Assembly (NCBI GenBank): GCA_003993805.1
Contig: RSEF01000001.1
Coordinates: forward strand, 179,708,369 to 179,772,368
Length of the DNA stretch: 64,000 nt
Direction: 5' to 3'
Origin: Himantopus leucocephalus
Taxonomy: Eukaryota > Chordata > Aves > Charadriiformes > Recurvirostridae
The position numbers and the translations under genes were made by a program. The notes under the pieces were generated by a model. The model did not search any database. It was not told where the DNA came from and saw nothing but the letters and a program-made list of their open reading frames with translations. Shown here in pieces: positions 14,450-27,071 of the stretch (position 1 is its first letter; each line of letters begins with the position of its first letter).

Positions 14450-14590
14450 GTATTGTTATCCTGGTTTAAGCTGAGGAAACTGGGGTATGGCAAAGGAACT
14501 GGCCCAGCATCACTCAGCCAGTGATGGAAGCGACAAGAACAGAATCCAGATCCCCTTCGTTTCAACCCAGTGAACTTTACATAGGTCACT
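14450..14590 (-). repeat. MIR-like ancient amniote SINE relic
   Basis: On the + strand the segment reads gctgaggaaactggggta, then a 'ggcccagcatcactcagcca' block, then 'cagaatccagatccc', then a tail ending in cccagtgaactttac. This order matches the reverse complement of MIR-family SINEs: the 'gaggaaactgaggc' core, the 'ggtcacacagc' block, then the tRNA-derived head. The copy is heavily diverged and lacks clear target-site duplications, as expected for an element inherited from early amniotes. The exact subfamily cannot be named by eye. Confidence 0.65.
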
Positions 14591-17500
14591 AAACATCAGT
14601 ACTCTCATTTTGTGAAGGGCAAGAACTGACCCTAAGCAGAATGGAAAGTCACGGGACCTGTGTCCTAGCTGGCATCCCAAACGTGGGTCTCTCACCTGAG
14701 GCATCACTGCCCCAGATCGGAGACTCTAGGGACTCTTCCATTCCTCATGTTGTTATTCCTCCCGATTTCTACATTATCTGTTCTGTCATTTGTGAAAAAA
14801 AGAAAAAAAAAAAACCCACTTGGTTTTCTTTTCTGTATTCCAACCAGACCACTATGGTGAGCTGAGCATTTCTGAATTGAAGCAAATCCAACTGCAGTGG
14901 CCTTGCCATAGGCACACCCTAATTAACAGCAAAAAATTCCATATGTTCCACCCTTCATGCAAGCACGACTGTTCTGTGACCTAAACGCTCCGATTTGTCT
15001 CATGTAGGAGAGCTTTCACACTGAGGGCAACTTTGACTCGTGTCGTTGCCTACATCTGCTTACCTTTGAGGTGTCTCGTCGTTGTTTTCCCTTGAGCCGC
15101 TGTGGCTACTTTTCAAAGGCATTTGTTTGCTTCACCGGCTATTTTGAACCCCGCAGCCTGTTTTCTCTTTCTTCATCCCCCAGTAAAGTTATAATGCTGA
15201 ATTTATGACACGGCAATTATTTTCATGGCAACAGACTGTGGCATCATAAAACAGGATTATGATGACTTCACTGCAGGATCAAGCAGAAGCAGCCAGGTTC
15301 TGAGTAGGGAAAGCTCTATTTAAACAAAACATTAATATCTTCAGAAACAATAAGAGGAAAATTCATGTTAAAGTTAAAGTTCTAGTTACATAAACAAGCT
15401 TTCTTATCTTTCTCTCGGTGAGCAAAGCATTCCAGTGATGCACAGTAAATCTTTGAGGAACTCTCAAATCCTGAAAACACTTTTAGTGCATATTTGAAGT
15501 TTACTCTGATGTGTTTGGACTTTTTTTTTTTTTTTTTAACTGGGTAGGGAAGAGTCCTGAAGTCTCCAAAGAGCAAACTTTCGCAAGAGCTTTTGTAACT
15601 ATTAGTATTCTACAGTATATAAGGGGCAAGAGGTGTACAGGGTACTTTACAGATAAATAAAATGACAGGTCTTTGCTTCCAGCTGTCGTGAATCACCTAA
15701 ACAAAAGAGAAAGTGAAGCTTAGGTGAGGCTGGAGATAAACTCTCCTGTGGTAGTTCTGTACTTTGAATTTCTAAATGCAGGCAGTTAATGATTTTTACA
15801 ATTTGCTCTGGGTTTTTAGCCAGTTTCTCAAAACAATCCTGCTCTTACCAGAATTATTTCATCTTTTCTGCATTTTTTATGTTCGGAAGTCATCTTTAGG
15901 CAGTTATTACGGCTTCATCAGGGCAATCGATGCACTCAGATGGGTTGAGCCTGATGCTCCAGAGCACTGGGGCTAAAACTGCAGGTGCAGACGGGAGCGA
16001 GCAGTGAACCAGTGCAGGCAGTGGGGAGCCAAAACAGGGCTAAAGCAAAGTCATCAGGCTAAATGAGGGGGAGTTTGAAATATCGTAAGGCATTTTGAGT
16101 CAGCAGAAACCTTCTATCGACCAAAGCACCATGTGCCTCACTCTAGTGTGGGAAGAGGCTGTGGCAGGTGTGGTGGGAGCTTGGAGAAGGTCCTTCTCCC
16201 CTTCTTTTTCCATGCAGGAACTGTACATTGGGGCAGCCTCTGAGATACCCGGACTTATGACAAGATGTGCCATGTACAATAGCATAAAGAAATAACCAAC
16301 AGGAAAGAATAAAGCCTGGTAATGTTGGTTTTGTGAACGTATAAACATCCAGTGAACAAATCACACAAAAGCGGAGGATTCTTGTAACCGGACTTCTAGT
16401 GTGGAAATTCCTCCCTTCTGTAACTCTCGTATTCCTGACCAACAATGGCTGTTCCTGTGTAGGAGAAAATTCCTATGATATGTCTATCTATCTGTGTCTC
16501 CCCTTGCAGGTTCTGGTGATAGCTGCATCTGATGTGCTTGAGGATGGTATTAGTGTATGCTGACACTGCATTGTATCTTCTTGGAGTCGGTTGGAAATGC
16601 TGCGGACATCCAAGCCAGACTGCTCTTTTTTAATGGGGGTATTTTTTCTGTGCGAAGGATCTACCTTAGCTGTGGAGTGCATAATGCAAGCTGGCAGGGT
16701 TTAATGGGGTGTTTCATGGGACTCAAGCTAGCCCTCTGCATGGGGCTGAATTTCAATCTGATCCCATTTTTGTTTAACCCTATACAAATACAGCATTCAA
16801 CATTTTCCTCCTCCCGGCTCCATACCACCTATCTTTATTTTTTTTGCTAACTCCCCAAAGCCCTAATTTGCAGTGCTAGTATGAAAAATCTGACAGGAAC
16901 ATATGACAGCTCTGGCCAATCTCTCCCCTTAGATGTAAGTAAGACAGTTAATAACCTTTTTAGAAGGATGAGGCAGAAAGCCTGTATATATCATCTTTCT
17001 GTATTAATAGGCTACATATGTGGCCCATCCACCGCGTCTGTCTGGGGAAAACACAGGTTTCTGATGTTGCTATAGGTTGCTATTTTCGCAGCGCAGCTGA
17101 AGAAACTGCTGGTGCCATCTTAGCTGGTTATGTCAATCAGTCACCTGAAGCACCTCCACTATCCACGCCATTCAGCTGTCCCAGCTAACAGGAACTCACC
17201 CGCTACAATCATCAGAATTTGGATTTAAAACAGAGGGTATAAAGAGGTTCTTCAGATTGCAGATGTTCTTAATTTTCTGTGTACTCGGGTGGGGGGCGGG
17301 GGGGAACCCGACATTTAGTATTTAAAACAGTTATGATGGCTTTTTGTCTTAAAAATTAAATTTACCACAGATGTTTAATAGGTATATTCTAATGCATTCT
17401 AACGGACCGTGTATTCAGTGACTAATTCTGAGAGGCCTTTGTAAGACTGCAGAGCTGTGCAGAGTTTTGTGTGCACTGGCCAAAGGAAAGGCAAATTCTG

Positions 17501-17942
17501 GGGAATGTAAATCCAGAGGCATTTGACACCGGTTTCTCCCTGGAAAAAATAAGGTAAACCACCTATCTTTCAGCCTCCCTTTAGAGCAGTACATCAATCG
17601 GAGGCAACCTGGCCACAGCACGGAGGTTTAGCATCAGCTTCTGAATGGCTGCAGCCTCGGTGAGGCAGGACTGTGTACCGGTGCTCTTCCCATCAAACTC
17701 CGCTGTCCTTCTTCCTTCCAAGGATCTGGCAAGGAGTACCACAGAGATCAACAAAAAGTGCTTCATTCAAGGAACACAAAGCCAAACTGCAACTCAGATT
17801 TCGCTGGATAGCCAAAAATATTAGCTCACGAACGAGGATGGAAACATTCCCCCGACAGAGTTCAAAATTCTTTGGCAGCCCTGCTTGGTCCAGGGCTGTC
17901 GATACCGCAAATTAATGGAAATCGGTGGGAAGGCTTGTATTA
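14591..17942. other. Non-coding stretch, no gene recognised
   Basis: No gene is seen. There is an A-run at about 14797-14813, a T-run at about 15520-15538 and a G-rich run at 17288-17304 (ggtggggggcggggggg). The block 15185-15300 has the look of a conserved element, with a dense mix of ATTA/TAAT words and a catggcaac half-site resembling an RFX X-box half. That is pattern impression only. Confidence 0.6.
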
Positions 17943-17986
17943 GCGTGTGCTTGCATTTGCGTGTGCTTGCATTTGCGTGTGCTTGC
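17943..17986 (+). repeat. 16-bp tandem repeat, about 2.8 copies
   Basis: The unit gcgtgtgcttgcattt occurs at 17943 and 17959, and its first 12 bases recur at 17975. The two full units are identical, which suggests recent origin or homogenisation by slippage. It directly precedes the inverted repeat at 17992-18009 and marks the left edge of a CpG-enriched block. Confidence 0.9.
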
Positions 17987-18830
17987 TGTCTGTGGACCGA
18001 ACGGTCCACGGCCGACAGGTTTGCTGCAAACCCACCGAGGCCTCAGCTGCTGTGCCACGGGGCCACGGCGTGCAAATTAGCTGCTGGGGCTCTGCTGGCA
18101 AGGAGCGAGGAAGCGATGCGCAATCTGTTATCCTGTCTCAGTATCTGTGGCATCAACAACTGCTTTGTAACGATTACACTTATTTCATCCCCCGATTTGA
18201 TTGTGTTATAAGAATCTATTTATTACGCGGCTGCCTGGTTTACGAAGGGCGGCGCAAAGGAACATTTGGCACAGTCAGAGCCTCTGTGGTTGTCAGTGAT
18301 TGGCAAGGCTCGCCTACCGAGTGCTAATTTTGGTAGGGTGCGAGAGGACCACCAGTGGACAGTATCTTTGTTAAGCGAGGAACATCAGCAGCGTCAGGGT
18401 GTCTGTGGCGAGCACGCCGGTGGTGGCTCGAAAGAAGGGAACAAAGGGAGGCAGAAAGGCACATCCTAATCCGAGGGAGCTGGGAAAACCGCCCGCCTGC
18501 CAGTTTGTGACGTGCAATGGAGGCAGGAGCAGAAGGGAGACTTTCAATCCAGCTCGCCTGCCTCCTCCCAGGGCTGGAGACTGGTTGCCATGGATATCTG
18601 CTGATGGGAGGGTACCGGCAGCCACACCGCACGGCTGGGCAGACTGTCTGGGGTGAAGGATGAAGCAGAGGATGCCCATGGGTGGGGTGGGCAGCAGTGG
18701 GGATGTTTCCTGCAGCAGAGAAGCCAAAGGGGTTTTGGGGCTGGATGAGGGCTTCCCAAGAGTGGGGCATCCCCCCCACGGCGCCGCTGATGGGGTGATT
18801 CCTACGGCACCGAGCCTTGGACTGAATTAG
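17985..18830. promoter_or_regulatory. CpG-enriched block, possible regulatory element
   Basis: By my reading there are about 20 CpG dinucleotides in 17985-18355 and many more to about 18825, well above the sparse CpG of the neighbouring kilobases. This is the usual sign of a CpG island or an unmethylated enhancer. The block contains gttgccatggatat at 18584-18597, which resembles an RFX X-box with a degenerate right half. Several frames run open through it only because GC-rich DNA lowers stop frequency. No convincing start exon or neighbouring gene is visible. It could be a distal promoter of an unseen transcript, an enhancer, or an isochore fluctuation. Confidence 0.4.
17992..18009. repeat. 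Perfect inverted repeat, 8-bp arms, 2-nt spacer
   Basis: The arms are gtggaccg and cggtccac around a spacer of aa. They are exact reverse complements, and two further outer positions (one G-T-type and one C-G) could extend the stem if transcribed. It is CpG-containing and lies at the start of a CpG-enriched block. It could be a dyad protein-binding site or a chance hairpin; no known consensus was recognised. Confidence 0.85.
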
Positions 18831-18888
18831 CTGTGCCCCAAGAGCTCAGAGGGTTATTTCTGAGCTGTACCTTTGACATTTCTCTGTC

Positions 18889-18910
18889 TGTGTGTGTGTG
18901 TGTGTGTGTG
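18889..18910. repeat. (TG)n microsatellite
   Basis: Eleven TG dinucleotides in an uninterrupted run, followed by catgcac. It sits just outside the CpG-enriched block. Confidence 0.9.
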
Positions 18911-19932
18911 CATGCACAAAATTTGGCTGGGTTGTGCTTTGAAGCCTCTGGTTCTGCTCTTCAGCCGTAAGGCAGATGCAGAGCCAGCATTGGCAGTAAA
19001 ATTGGTACTGTAGAAGTGTGTGTCTGCATATGTGTGTCCAGTGCCATGCTGGAGGTTATGGTGTGGGGGGGTTTGTTGTTTCTTAAACAAAGAACCCGGT
19101 TCTACAACTTTATTTTTGAGACCCTGGCTGCTGATTTCAACAGAGTGTATTTGGGTGGACACAACTATTTCTTGTACCAGTGAAAACCCTGTGACTGCCT
19201 GAACCTGTGTATTTCTTGCTCTGCTGCTCACGTGCTGCAGTCCTGATCCTCTCCTGTTTTACTGATGCTCTGAAATGGTAAATGCCTCTGTGAGGAATAA
19301 TACACTGCAGTTATACTACTGTTTGCTGGACTAGTAGGAATGAACTATAAGGATGCTCTTCTGCAATGATATTTAATAATGATATGTGATTAACGTTTGT
19401 TACAGTCCTGATCCTTTCAAGCCCTGTACTCATTGGGTTGTCCACTGCCACAGTAGTTTAATTCAAACCTCTCTGTTTGAGCCCCATCCCAGTATGACCC
19501 TATACAAACAGGATGGGATTTACCTGAAATATATAAACCACATAGAATTGAACTTGTAATCATGTCCTCCACTAAGTCCTGAGCAGGTGCTGTTAAAGGC
19601 TGTGTTTTCTGTGGGTAGAAACCAGCATGGGACACAGAGGTGAGGCCTGAGGAGGCAGGACTGGCCTTAGCTGACTTGTGACTCATTTAGCTGTGATGTA
19701 CTGGTGATAAACTAGTCTCACTGAGGACACAGGGTGGATTTATTTTCATTAAAAGGAAAGAAATACATACATCATTGGTTCTTTATACACTGTGCATGGA
19801 AGCACATCAATGAAAATTTATTCCCAGAGGTATACTCATCTCCAGGCAATGTTCCTGCTTCAAGATGCTTAGGAGCTAAGGAGTGATCCAGTGGACATGA
19901 ATATGCTTAACCTTAGAAACGTGAGTAATAGC

Positions 19933-19985
19933 CACATTCAAGTGTCATCGAAGTCAAGCATTTGCAGGATCAGGGCTTTAAAGGG
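19933..19985. repeat. Ancient amniote repeat fragment (tail-like)
   Basis: The words cgaagtcaagcatttgcagg and atcagggctttaaa follow the order of a widespread reptile and bird repeat tail (gaagtcaatgg... gcaggatcagg). The copy is short and strongly diverged, and the parent family (L3/CR1-like or MIR-like) cannot be fixed by eye. Confidence 0.35.
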
Positions 19986-22900
19986 TGCAGTCTTGTAGAA
20001 ACACTCCACGCATTCTGCTTTTGATGAATAGAAGTATTTGCAAATGGCTATATTTTATGGCTAAGGACATTTTATGATATAAAACACTAGTGCAGCTAAT
20101 ATGTAAAATAGTGAAGCCAGCAACTGCCTAGAGTATATTCTTTTATTATGATTGTTTTCTACAGAGGTGATTATGGGTACTGGTGGATTTTCACTGTCAG
20201 ACTTTGAGCTAATCAGAGATGTGAATGTCAGGTTACATTAATGGGTACCCACGATTACCCTTGGTAAGTGCAACATGTGTCCTAAATGTCACAAGAAAAA
20301 TTAATCTCTGGTGTAATATTGTTAATTGGTAGGGTTGTGTGAATGATTAGTCCATTGTGAATCACTATAAATCCATCCTAGCAATTGGACAGATTGTCTT
20401 GTTTATAGGAATAAAAGGAAGCAAAGATCATGTTTCCAATCTGCTTTCATGGTCTAAGTAATAGGGTTAGTACTGAATCCTGATTTTCTGTATTTAATAG
20501 GAAAGGGTTCTATACAAAGACCAAGAAAAAGGGAGATAATCCATCTAATATGCTAATTTCCTAAAACTAAGCACACCAAAGCTATCATTAAAACAATTCA
20601 AACCCAGAAGTAGCTACAAACAGATTCAACTGAATGTTAAGTGTGGGAAACTATGTATTTTGAAAGAGTAACATATTTATATTGATGTAACTTAACAGAA
20701 TTTAGGTTAGGAAGAGAAAATTCTATCAAAAGGGGAAGCTAGTCTAATTACTTAAAAAAAATATGTTGCAGCTATTAGAAAGCACAGAATTATGGGTAAC
20801 ATAAAACTAAGGTGTTTTAAAGGTAAAATGTGAGTCCTTGGCAGGCACCATCCCAATATAACTTGTCAGGATGGGAAGGGGCCCGGCTTTGGGAAGAAGA
20901 AGAGGTCCACAACTAAGATTTGTTGACCGTTGGAACCCGCGTCATATCTGGAGGCTCTTTCATGTGTTAATGTGTTACCTATCATTGCACATGGAAAAGC
21001 AGATAATGGTCATGGGAAAACTGATTATCTTACACGGTAATTCACTAAAATAACCTTATCAGTGTTTTGCGAAACGTCCTTAATCTGGTCCTACATTTGT
21101 CTGTAAGAAATTTACATATTCATCATGACTGCAGTAAGACTTTCCTCACGGTAACTTACTTTCCAAATTGATCCACAACCTCTTGTCCTGCTGCTTTGCT
21201 CATCACTATGTCATTATCCTGCCTATCTTTGCTATATTCTAGCTCTTTGTTCTGCCCATCTGCCGTTTGCAGTATTATATCTTACTACCCACGGGCCAGC
21301 ACACGCAAAACAGTCCTGCAGTGATTTAAACCCTTTACATAATTCTTAATCTGCAAGGAAATTTAATATGAAGTGTGGACAGCTGAAGTGGACGTTTAAC
21401 TCATAAGCAGTAGCGTCCTTTCTCAACAGCAAGGACAAGCTAATGAGCCAAAGAAGCAAATCATTTAAGTCTTCATTGCAGAAGCATAGCTTAAGAAGCA
21501 TAACATTCCTTGTCCAAGAGAATAGACTTATCTAATACAGAAATCAAATGAGACAGCGCTAGCTGACAAGTAATCCTCCAATCTACAAAAGATCTAGGAC
21601 AATCAAAACACTGAAATCACCTAGGTGTTTCTTTGTGTTTTGATAGGATAATGTTGAAAGATGTGGAGAGCAATGATTCAATGTCTCCTCACAGTACCTA
21701 CAGAACAGGCTCTGGCGGTTTTAGCTCCTGTGCACTGTCCTGCCATATCCATAGAGCCAGCCTTTGGAGTAAAGGGAGTATTCAATCATTAGCTGTGTCC
21801 TGAAACCACCAGGAGTGTCATCTGGGGTGATTTGTGATACGGAGGCCAGTCCGCTTTGGCCTGGACTCAGAGCGCTGGCTCATTGCACTGGAGAATTAAT
21901 TGCTCTTGAGCTTGATGAAGGTGAAAATTTTCCCTCTATCCCAGTGGTTGCACTGAGGGCAACAGAGCTGCAGACAAACAACTGTAGCTGTGTAACGGTT
22001 GGAAGTGCACCCAAGGCCTCTTTCCTCCGTTCTAGTCTTCACAGTGAGGTTGGTTTTGAGAAGGTAAGTCGTGTGCTTTGTTGGGGAAATGCGGCTGCTA
22101 CGAATTTTACAGTAGACAGTGCCAGCATGACATAGTCGCAGTATTTTCCTGTTTTGTCATTGCGTTTCATGGCAGCATGCTGTTGCATGCTATGATGTGT
22201 ATGTTGTGACACTATGGTGCAGGGAGCTGCGAAGTCATGCAGGGATGTGTCTCACGAGACAACTACACCGGAGTCATTGCCTTACTAGAGACTTGCACAT
22301 GAAAGGTATAGTTTTTGATAAACTGAACACTCACATGCATAATTAAACAGCTACATGGTGGTGCGTGTCGTACTAATTTGATGATCAAGATGCAGTGCAA
22401 TAGTTTTCAAAAGTAATAAGGAAAATACAAAGCAGCAATAATATAACTATGTACAGCAGGAACAAGACAGAACTGGCATTAGTCTTTGTTAGAACAAGGG
22501 AATGTCTTTGTAGATGCACAAACAATATGATCTCAATAATTTCTGAGCTTGGAAACAGATGTACAGTATATTCCCTCCAGCAGTAAGATTCTGATTTTCA
22601 GCTCATCTGCCAGAGGAATCACAAACAATGAGAAAGTGGGTAGGAGGGGAAGGAAATGAAGAAAACCCCATATCTTCAAGTGTCTTGCTGTGGCAGTATG
22701 TTTTCAAAAGCCACAGTAGCTGAGTCACTCAGTACTCTGAGACATTCCCCATTAAAACAAAACAAAAAAAAATCTTTCCTTGTATCATAACTGCTTTAAT
22801 ACCACAAGCTGCATAGAACACGTAAGAAATTTAAGCAGAAAGAGGAACTGGGAACATGTTATATGTCCAGCTTCAGGGAACCCTTTGTCATAAGCAATAA

Positions 22901-23006
22901 AACAGCCCTTTACTTGCCAGGACAAACTTGCAACTCATTATGGGGCAGCTTTTCAGGACTTACTATCACTACTCAACACTGTTAAATACCTGGTCCAGGG
23001 TAGGAA

Positions 23007-23042
23007 TGGCCCATGGTAGACTTGTGGCCCATGGTAAACTGG
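23007..23042 (+). repeat. 18-bp tandem duplication, 2 copies
   Basis: Two adjacent copies of tggcccatggtagacttg differ by only a few bases. This is typical of replication slippage. No function is suggested. Confidence 0.8.
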
Positions 23043-26000
23043 TGAAGAATGACATGCCGAGTGCACAGGGAGTGTAGCCCAGTGGATTACTTGTGCCACT
23101 GAAGTGGCAGAAGAGACAGAGAAAGAGAGAGATAGATGTGCCAGTAGGTTTGGCTCCTGCATCTCCTGAAACCTGAAGGATGGAAAGCTGCGGGAAATTC
23201 ATCTGGAAACCCACAGATGGTGTGTTTCAAATGCAAAACATCCTCTTTTCAGAACGACAGAATCCTTTATAACAACAGTTCACTACCAACAGGAGTGAGG
23301 GAACGTCCCTGAAGCAGGGAATCTATACTCCTTGTCTTTTAGGCTTAATCCTCATGTCAGGCATGCATATGCTGCAAAGAGAAGCTACTCATGATGAATG
23401 GGTCTGTTGCAGATGACCGGGTCTCGGGAAAGTGAGCAAAGCGCGTGTGATGCTCTGTGTTGCAAACCCTGGTCTTTTCCCTGGAGAAACAACTGGCCAA
23501 GGTAGGAACCGTGCAGAGAATGGCCAGTATGTCTCTATTTCAGTCACTTGAAGTAAGTCCAAGGTCAACTCGCTGAATACTCTTCAGACTTATGTTTCTA
23601 TACAGCTCTTGCTGATGGGTTGTTCATGTTTCCTCCTAACCCAGAGCAAGCTGTGTTTATCTGCTGATATATAAAACGTGGATAAAGACTTGAAGACCAT
23701 ACCACTGATGAGATACATTGAAATATGTTGAAATATGAAATATCTTTCTTATTTCCAGGCACCTGGCAGAGTAAGGACACATCATGAAGCTCTTGTAGCC
23801 ACTTTCAGCCAGCCAGCTCCTCTGCTTTGACTTGGCCCACTCTCCCCTACTTGGAGCGCTGGCATTGGCCATAAGCCAGTCCAGACCCTTCAGACAGAGA
23901 TGTACCTCAGGAAGATTGCGCTGCTAGCAAAGGATTTCAGAGTATTGTATGCTGAATGCCTGCAGTTGTTCCCCACATGGGCACCAAGGGAGTTTTCCTC
24001 CAGGTGAGGCTGGGAGGGACCACTAGAGGGTATTTTTGACTGTAGCATGGAGGCTTGGACAACTTTTCAAGGACTTCTGTGAGTTTTCTGTTTAACACGT
24101 GCCCTTTTATTGGAGGGATCTAGACCCCTGCCGATATTCATGAGCTCTTCCACTTTTTTTTCCATGGCTCATTATAACTGTGTTTTTAATCTTTTACTGT
24201 AGACTTAAAGCTCGGTACCTGATATCAAAGATATTCTGTGATCTGAGGGGGTACCTGGAGAAGACTTTCTACGAACTCTTATGCATTCATCTGCCCTAAC
24301 CTGAGCATCTAATATAGTGCCAAAAGCCTGAGCTAGTCCTCTCATAGCTCCTTTACAAGTAGGAATCCTCAGAGGATGATTCATCTCACTCTAATGCAGC
24401 TGTCTAGCTAGGTTAGATGTAATAATGCCTGTGCTCTCCACTGTGTATAAGATGACCTTATGGGACCTGGACAAACTGAGATAGCCAGTGAATCCTATCC
24501 TGACTGACTATGACCTGATTTTCTATGAATGTGGCAGTGGCAGCTATTTCCATCTGTATGTCCCCATTTTAAGCAGTTGCCAGTGAAAAGATTTTAGTAG
24601 ACATTCAGCTGTGGCTGTTTCATGCACTGCTTGCACCACAGGCAGCAGGGGAAGGAAAAGAGGGCAGTGGCAGCTCAGCGAGGACAGAGGATCCAGCCAC
24701 AACCCAAGGGGAGAGTCTCCTTTTCACCAACTTGTTACACTGAGCAGCGAAAATGGATGAGAAGGTCAAACTCGTGAAGAGCTAAAGCACCTGGAGAAAC
24801 TCAGAGTGGGTGCAGGAAGGTGTGTATCTTCTCATTTAGAGAATTTTTCATCTTGTTGCATAATGAATATTTATCTTGTGTCTTGCAGGGCTTGCTGCTT
24901 CACCTTCCTTTTCAATACTATGCTTTACCAAGAAGAACAAAGAAAATTAATTTTACTGAACTTGAAACACTATTTTATTTCAGTTTTCCAAATACAGCAG
25001 GTGTTGTTTATAACCCACAGTGCTCAGGAACAGGAATGAATGAAATGAGGAAATTTTATCCACTCACAGATCCTGTTTTCACTTATTCGGTAATTAGTGG
25101 GAAGAGGCAAGTGAAGGTGTACTTTAGTTTCAAGGAGAACATCAACAAACAGTACAGGCATTCACCCCTCTGTGTCTTAAAATTTGTTTCCCATGGGTTA
25201 GCATCAACTTTCTTGTGGTTCAAAATGTTGCTGGGTTCCCGATTCTCTTCTCTGCCCACAAATGCAGCAGATCAAGTGTGGACAGTGCACTGTACCGATG
25301 TTGACATTCAGTGGATAAACCCTGAAAACTGGCCAGAAGTGTTTCAGCCATGTGTGTCTGCCTTTCCGTCGTTTCTTTCTGAATAGTATGTCAAAGCAAT
25401 TCTGGGTCTGACTGGGAGACATGTCCACCCATGTGCCCACATGGCTTAGGCTATTAGTGTTCATTAGCATTCTCTAACACATCTAGTCTATCAAGCATGT
25501 CTTCCCTTTTAAAAAAAAATTCCTATGACATACCAATCATAATAATTCAGCACTTGGTGAGCTAGTCTAAGGCTACACGTCATGTTTAGCAAGCTTTTTT
25601 TTCCTGTCTCTCTTTTAGGTTTTGTTTTTTGTTTTGTTTTTAATACCAGTCAGGGAATGAGAGGCAATTGAAAGGCACTTGGAGCTTTAAGATTTTGTCC
25701 AGCGCTTGTCTTTAAATAATGCAGTCCTGTGTCCAAGGAATGGATAGATGTGTAGAGCCATAAAAGTGAAAAACCTGATTACCTAGTATTTATAGCCTTT
25801 CGCTCCTTTATATAGTACTGTGTTAAGCTTTCTTCCATTGTGTGTACCTGTGCTCCTGACAGGCACTCCAGCAAATCTTTTATTTACCCCAACTTCCCAG
25901 TCTTCAGCTACTACAGAGAGAAACATTTTCCGTCACTCCATCACCTTGAAGGCAATGCTCATGCAAAGAATTGTAAAAGGATTTAAGTCAGAGATAACAA

Positions 26001-27071
26001 AAATACCTCTTACCTCACCTGGTCTGTCATGCTGTATTTTCCCAATGAATTTCCAGTCTGATTTTAAGCAGTAGGAACTTCAAATACAGTTAAAAACATC
26101 CCACTGATTTCTCAGACAACCAGCCCCAACTAAGATGGAAATAATTCTCTACCCACTTTTGATGGTGATCTGCTTTTGTAAAAATGGCTTCATTCTCATG
26201 ACTGCAAAGAATGACAAGTATTGCTCTCTTGCTGGGAGACCTATACCTGCGAAGGTAGTTCTCAGCCATATTTAAGACATATGGAGAGTGCTAATAATAA
26301 CTAAGCAAGGATTTTCTTCTGTGAACTCCAAGCCAGCATCGGGGATTGTACTTCAGAGTCATGTTATTACAGCAGTAGATGATCTATTGCCAACTACCTA
26401 ACCACAAAGAAAACTTGCCGCAGCTGGGAAGTGCCCACTAGAGACCAACGCTTCCCTCCAGCACTTCATCTTTTTTAAACAAGGGATAAATACATTTCTT
26501 TAAGTTCTTGCTCACAGACTTTCCTTTTCATAATTCTCCCAGTGCGGGGTAGAGCCTGCTAAAAAAATTTGTCTGGGGATTCAGCTCCCAAAATACTTGT
26601 ATTCTCTGCAACATGGTGAAGGTTGTAGGCAACCTTGCAGGGGTTCTGTGCATCCAAACTGTAGCTTGTGCTCCTTCTGCTCCCTTTGCTGCCTGTTGCT
26701 TCCAGCGCAGCCCACCCTGGCACAGGAAGTCACAGAACAAGGAGACACTAGCTGCTGCTAACGTCGCTTCAGAGCCAGAGGTGGATAGGAAGTAATTTCC
26801 CTGCCTGAAAGAGAATCTGTGAGGCTTTTCCTAGCCTTAATCAGGATGAAAAGATGAAAACCTTGGGGGGGGGAGAGGAATCAACTTGAAAGAAAAAAAA
26901 ATCCAAAATTGGACTACGCCATTTGGAAATTTTTGTTCCAGATTTTTAGGCTTTGTTAGTGTAAGTGAACTTTAAAGAACAGTTATTTTGATCTCCAAAA
27001 AGCATCTATATCTCCTGTAAAAGATAGGTACAATCTGACTCATATTAATAATTAAAAACTCATCATTTCAA

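Larger units (their letters stand above)
18911..27071. other. Non-coding stretch with faint ancient-repeat fragments
   Basis: No gene is recognised. Short segments at 19395-19440 (cagtcctgatcctttcaa) and 19933-19985 (cgaagtcaagcatttgcagg) resemble the tails of ancient amniote interspersed repeats. A 188-aa open frame on the + strand at 24820-25386 has no recognisable domain and is within the length expected by chance. A consensus-like splice donor (aag|gtaagt) lies at 22061-22069 after an open stretch, but no matching acceptor or exon chain is visible. A G-run (ggggggggg) lies near 26865-26873. Confidence 0.55.

Noticed and set aside
18266..18779. Overlapping open frames of 67-151 aa on both strands in the CpG-rich block
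   Set aside because: GC-rich DNA lowers stop frequency. The frames contradict each other and none has a recognisable motif.
22953..23214. Minus-strand peptide with a repeated VYHGP motif
   Set aside because: It simply reads the 18-bp tandem duplication at 23007-23042; no gene context.
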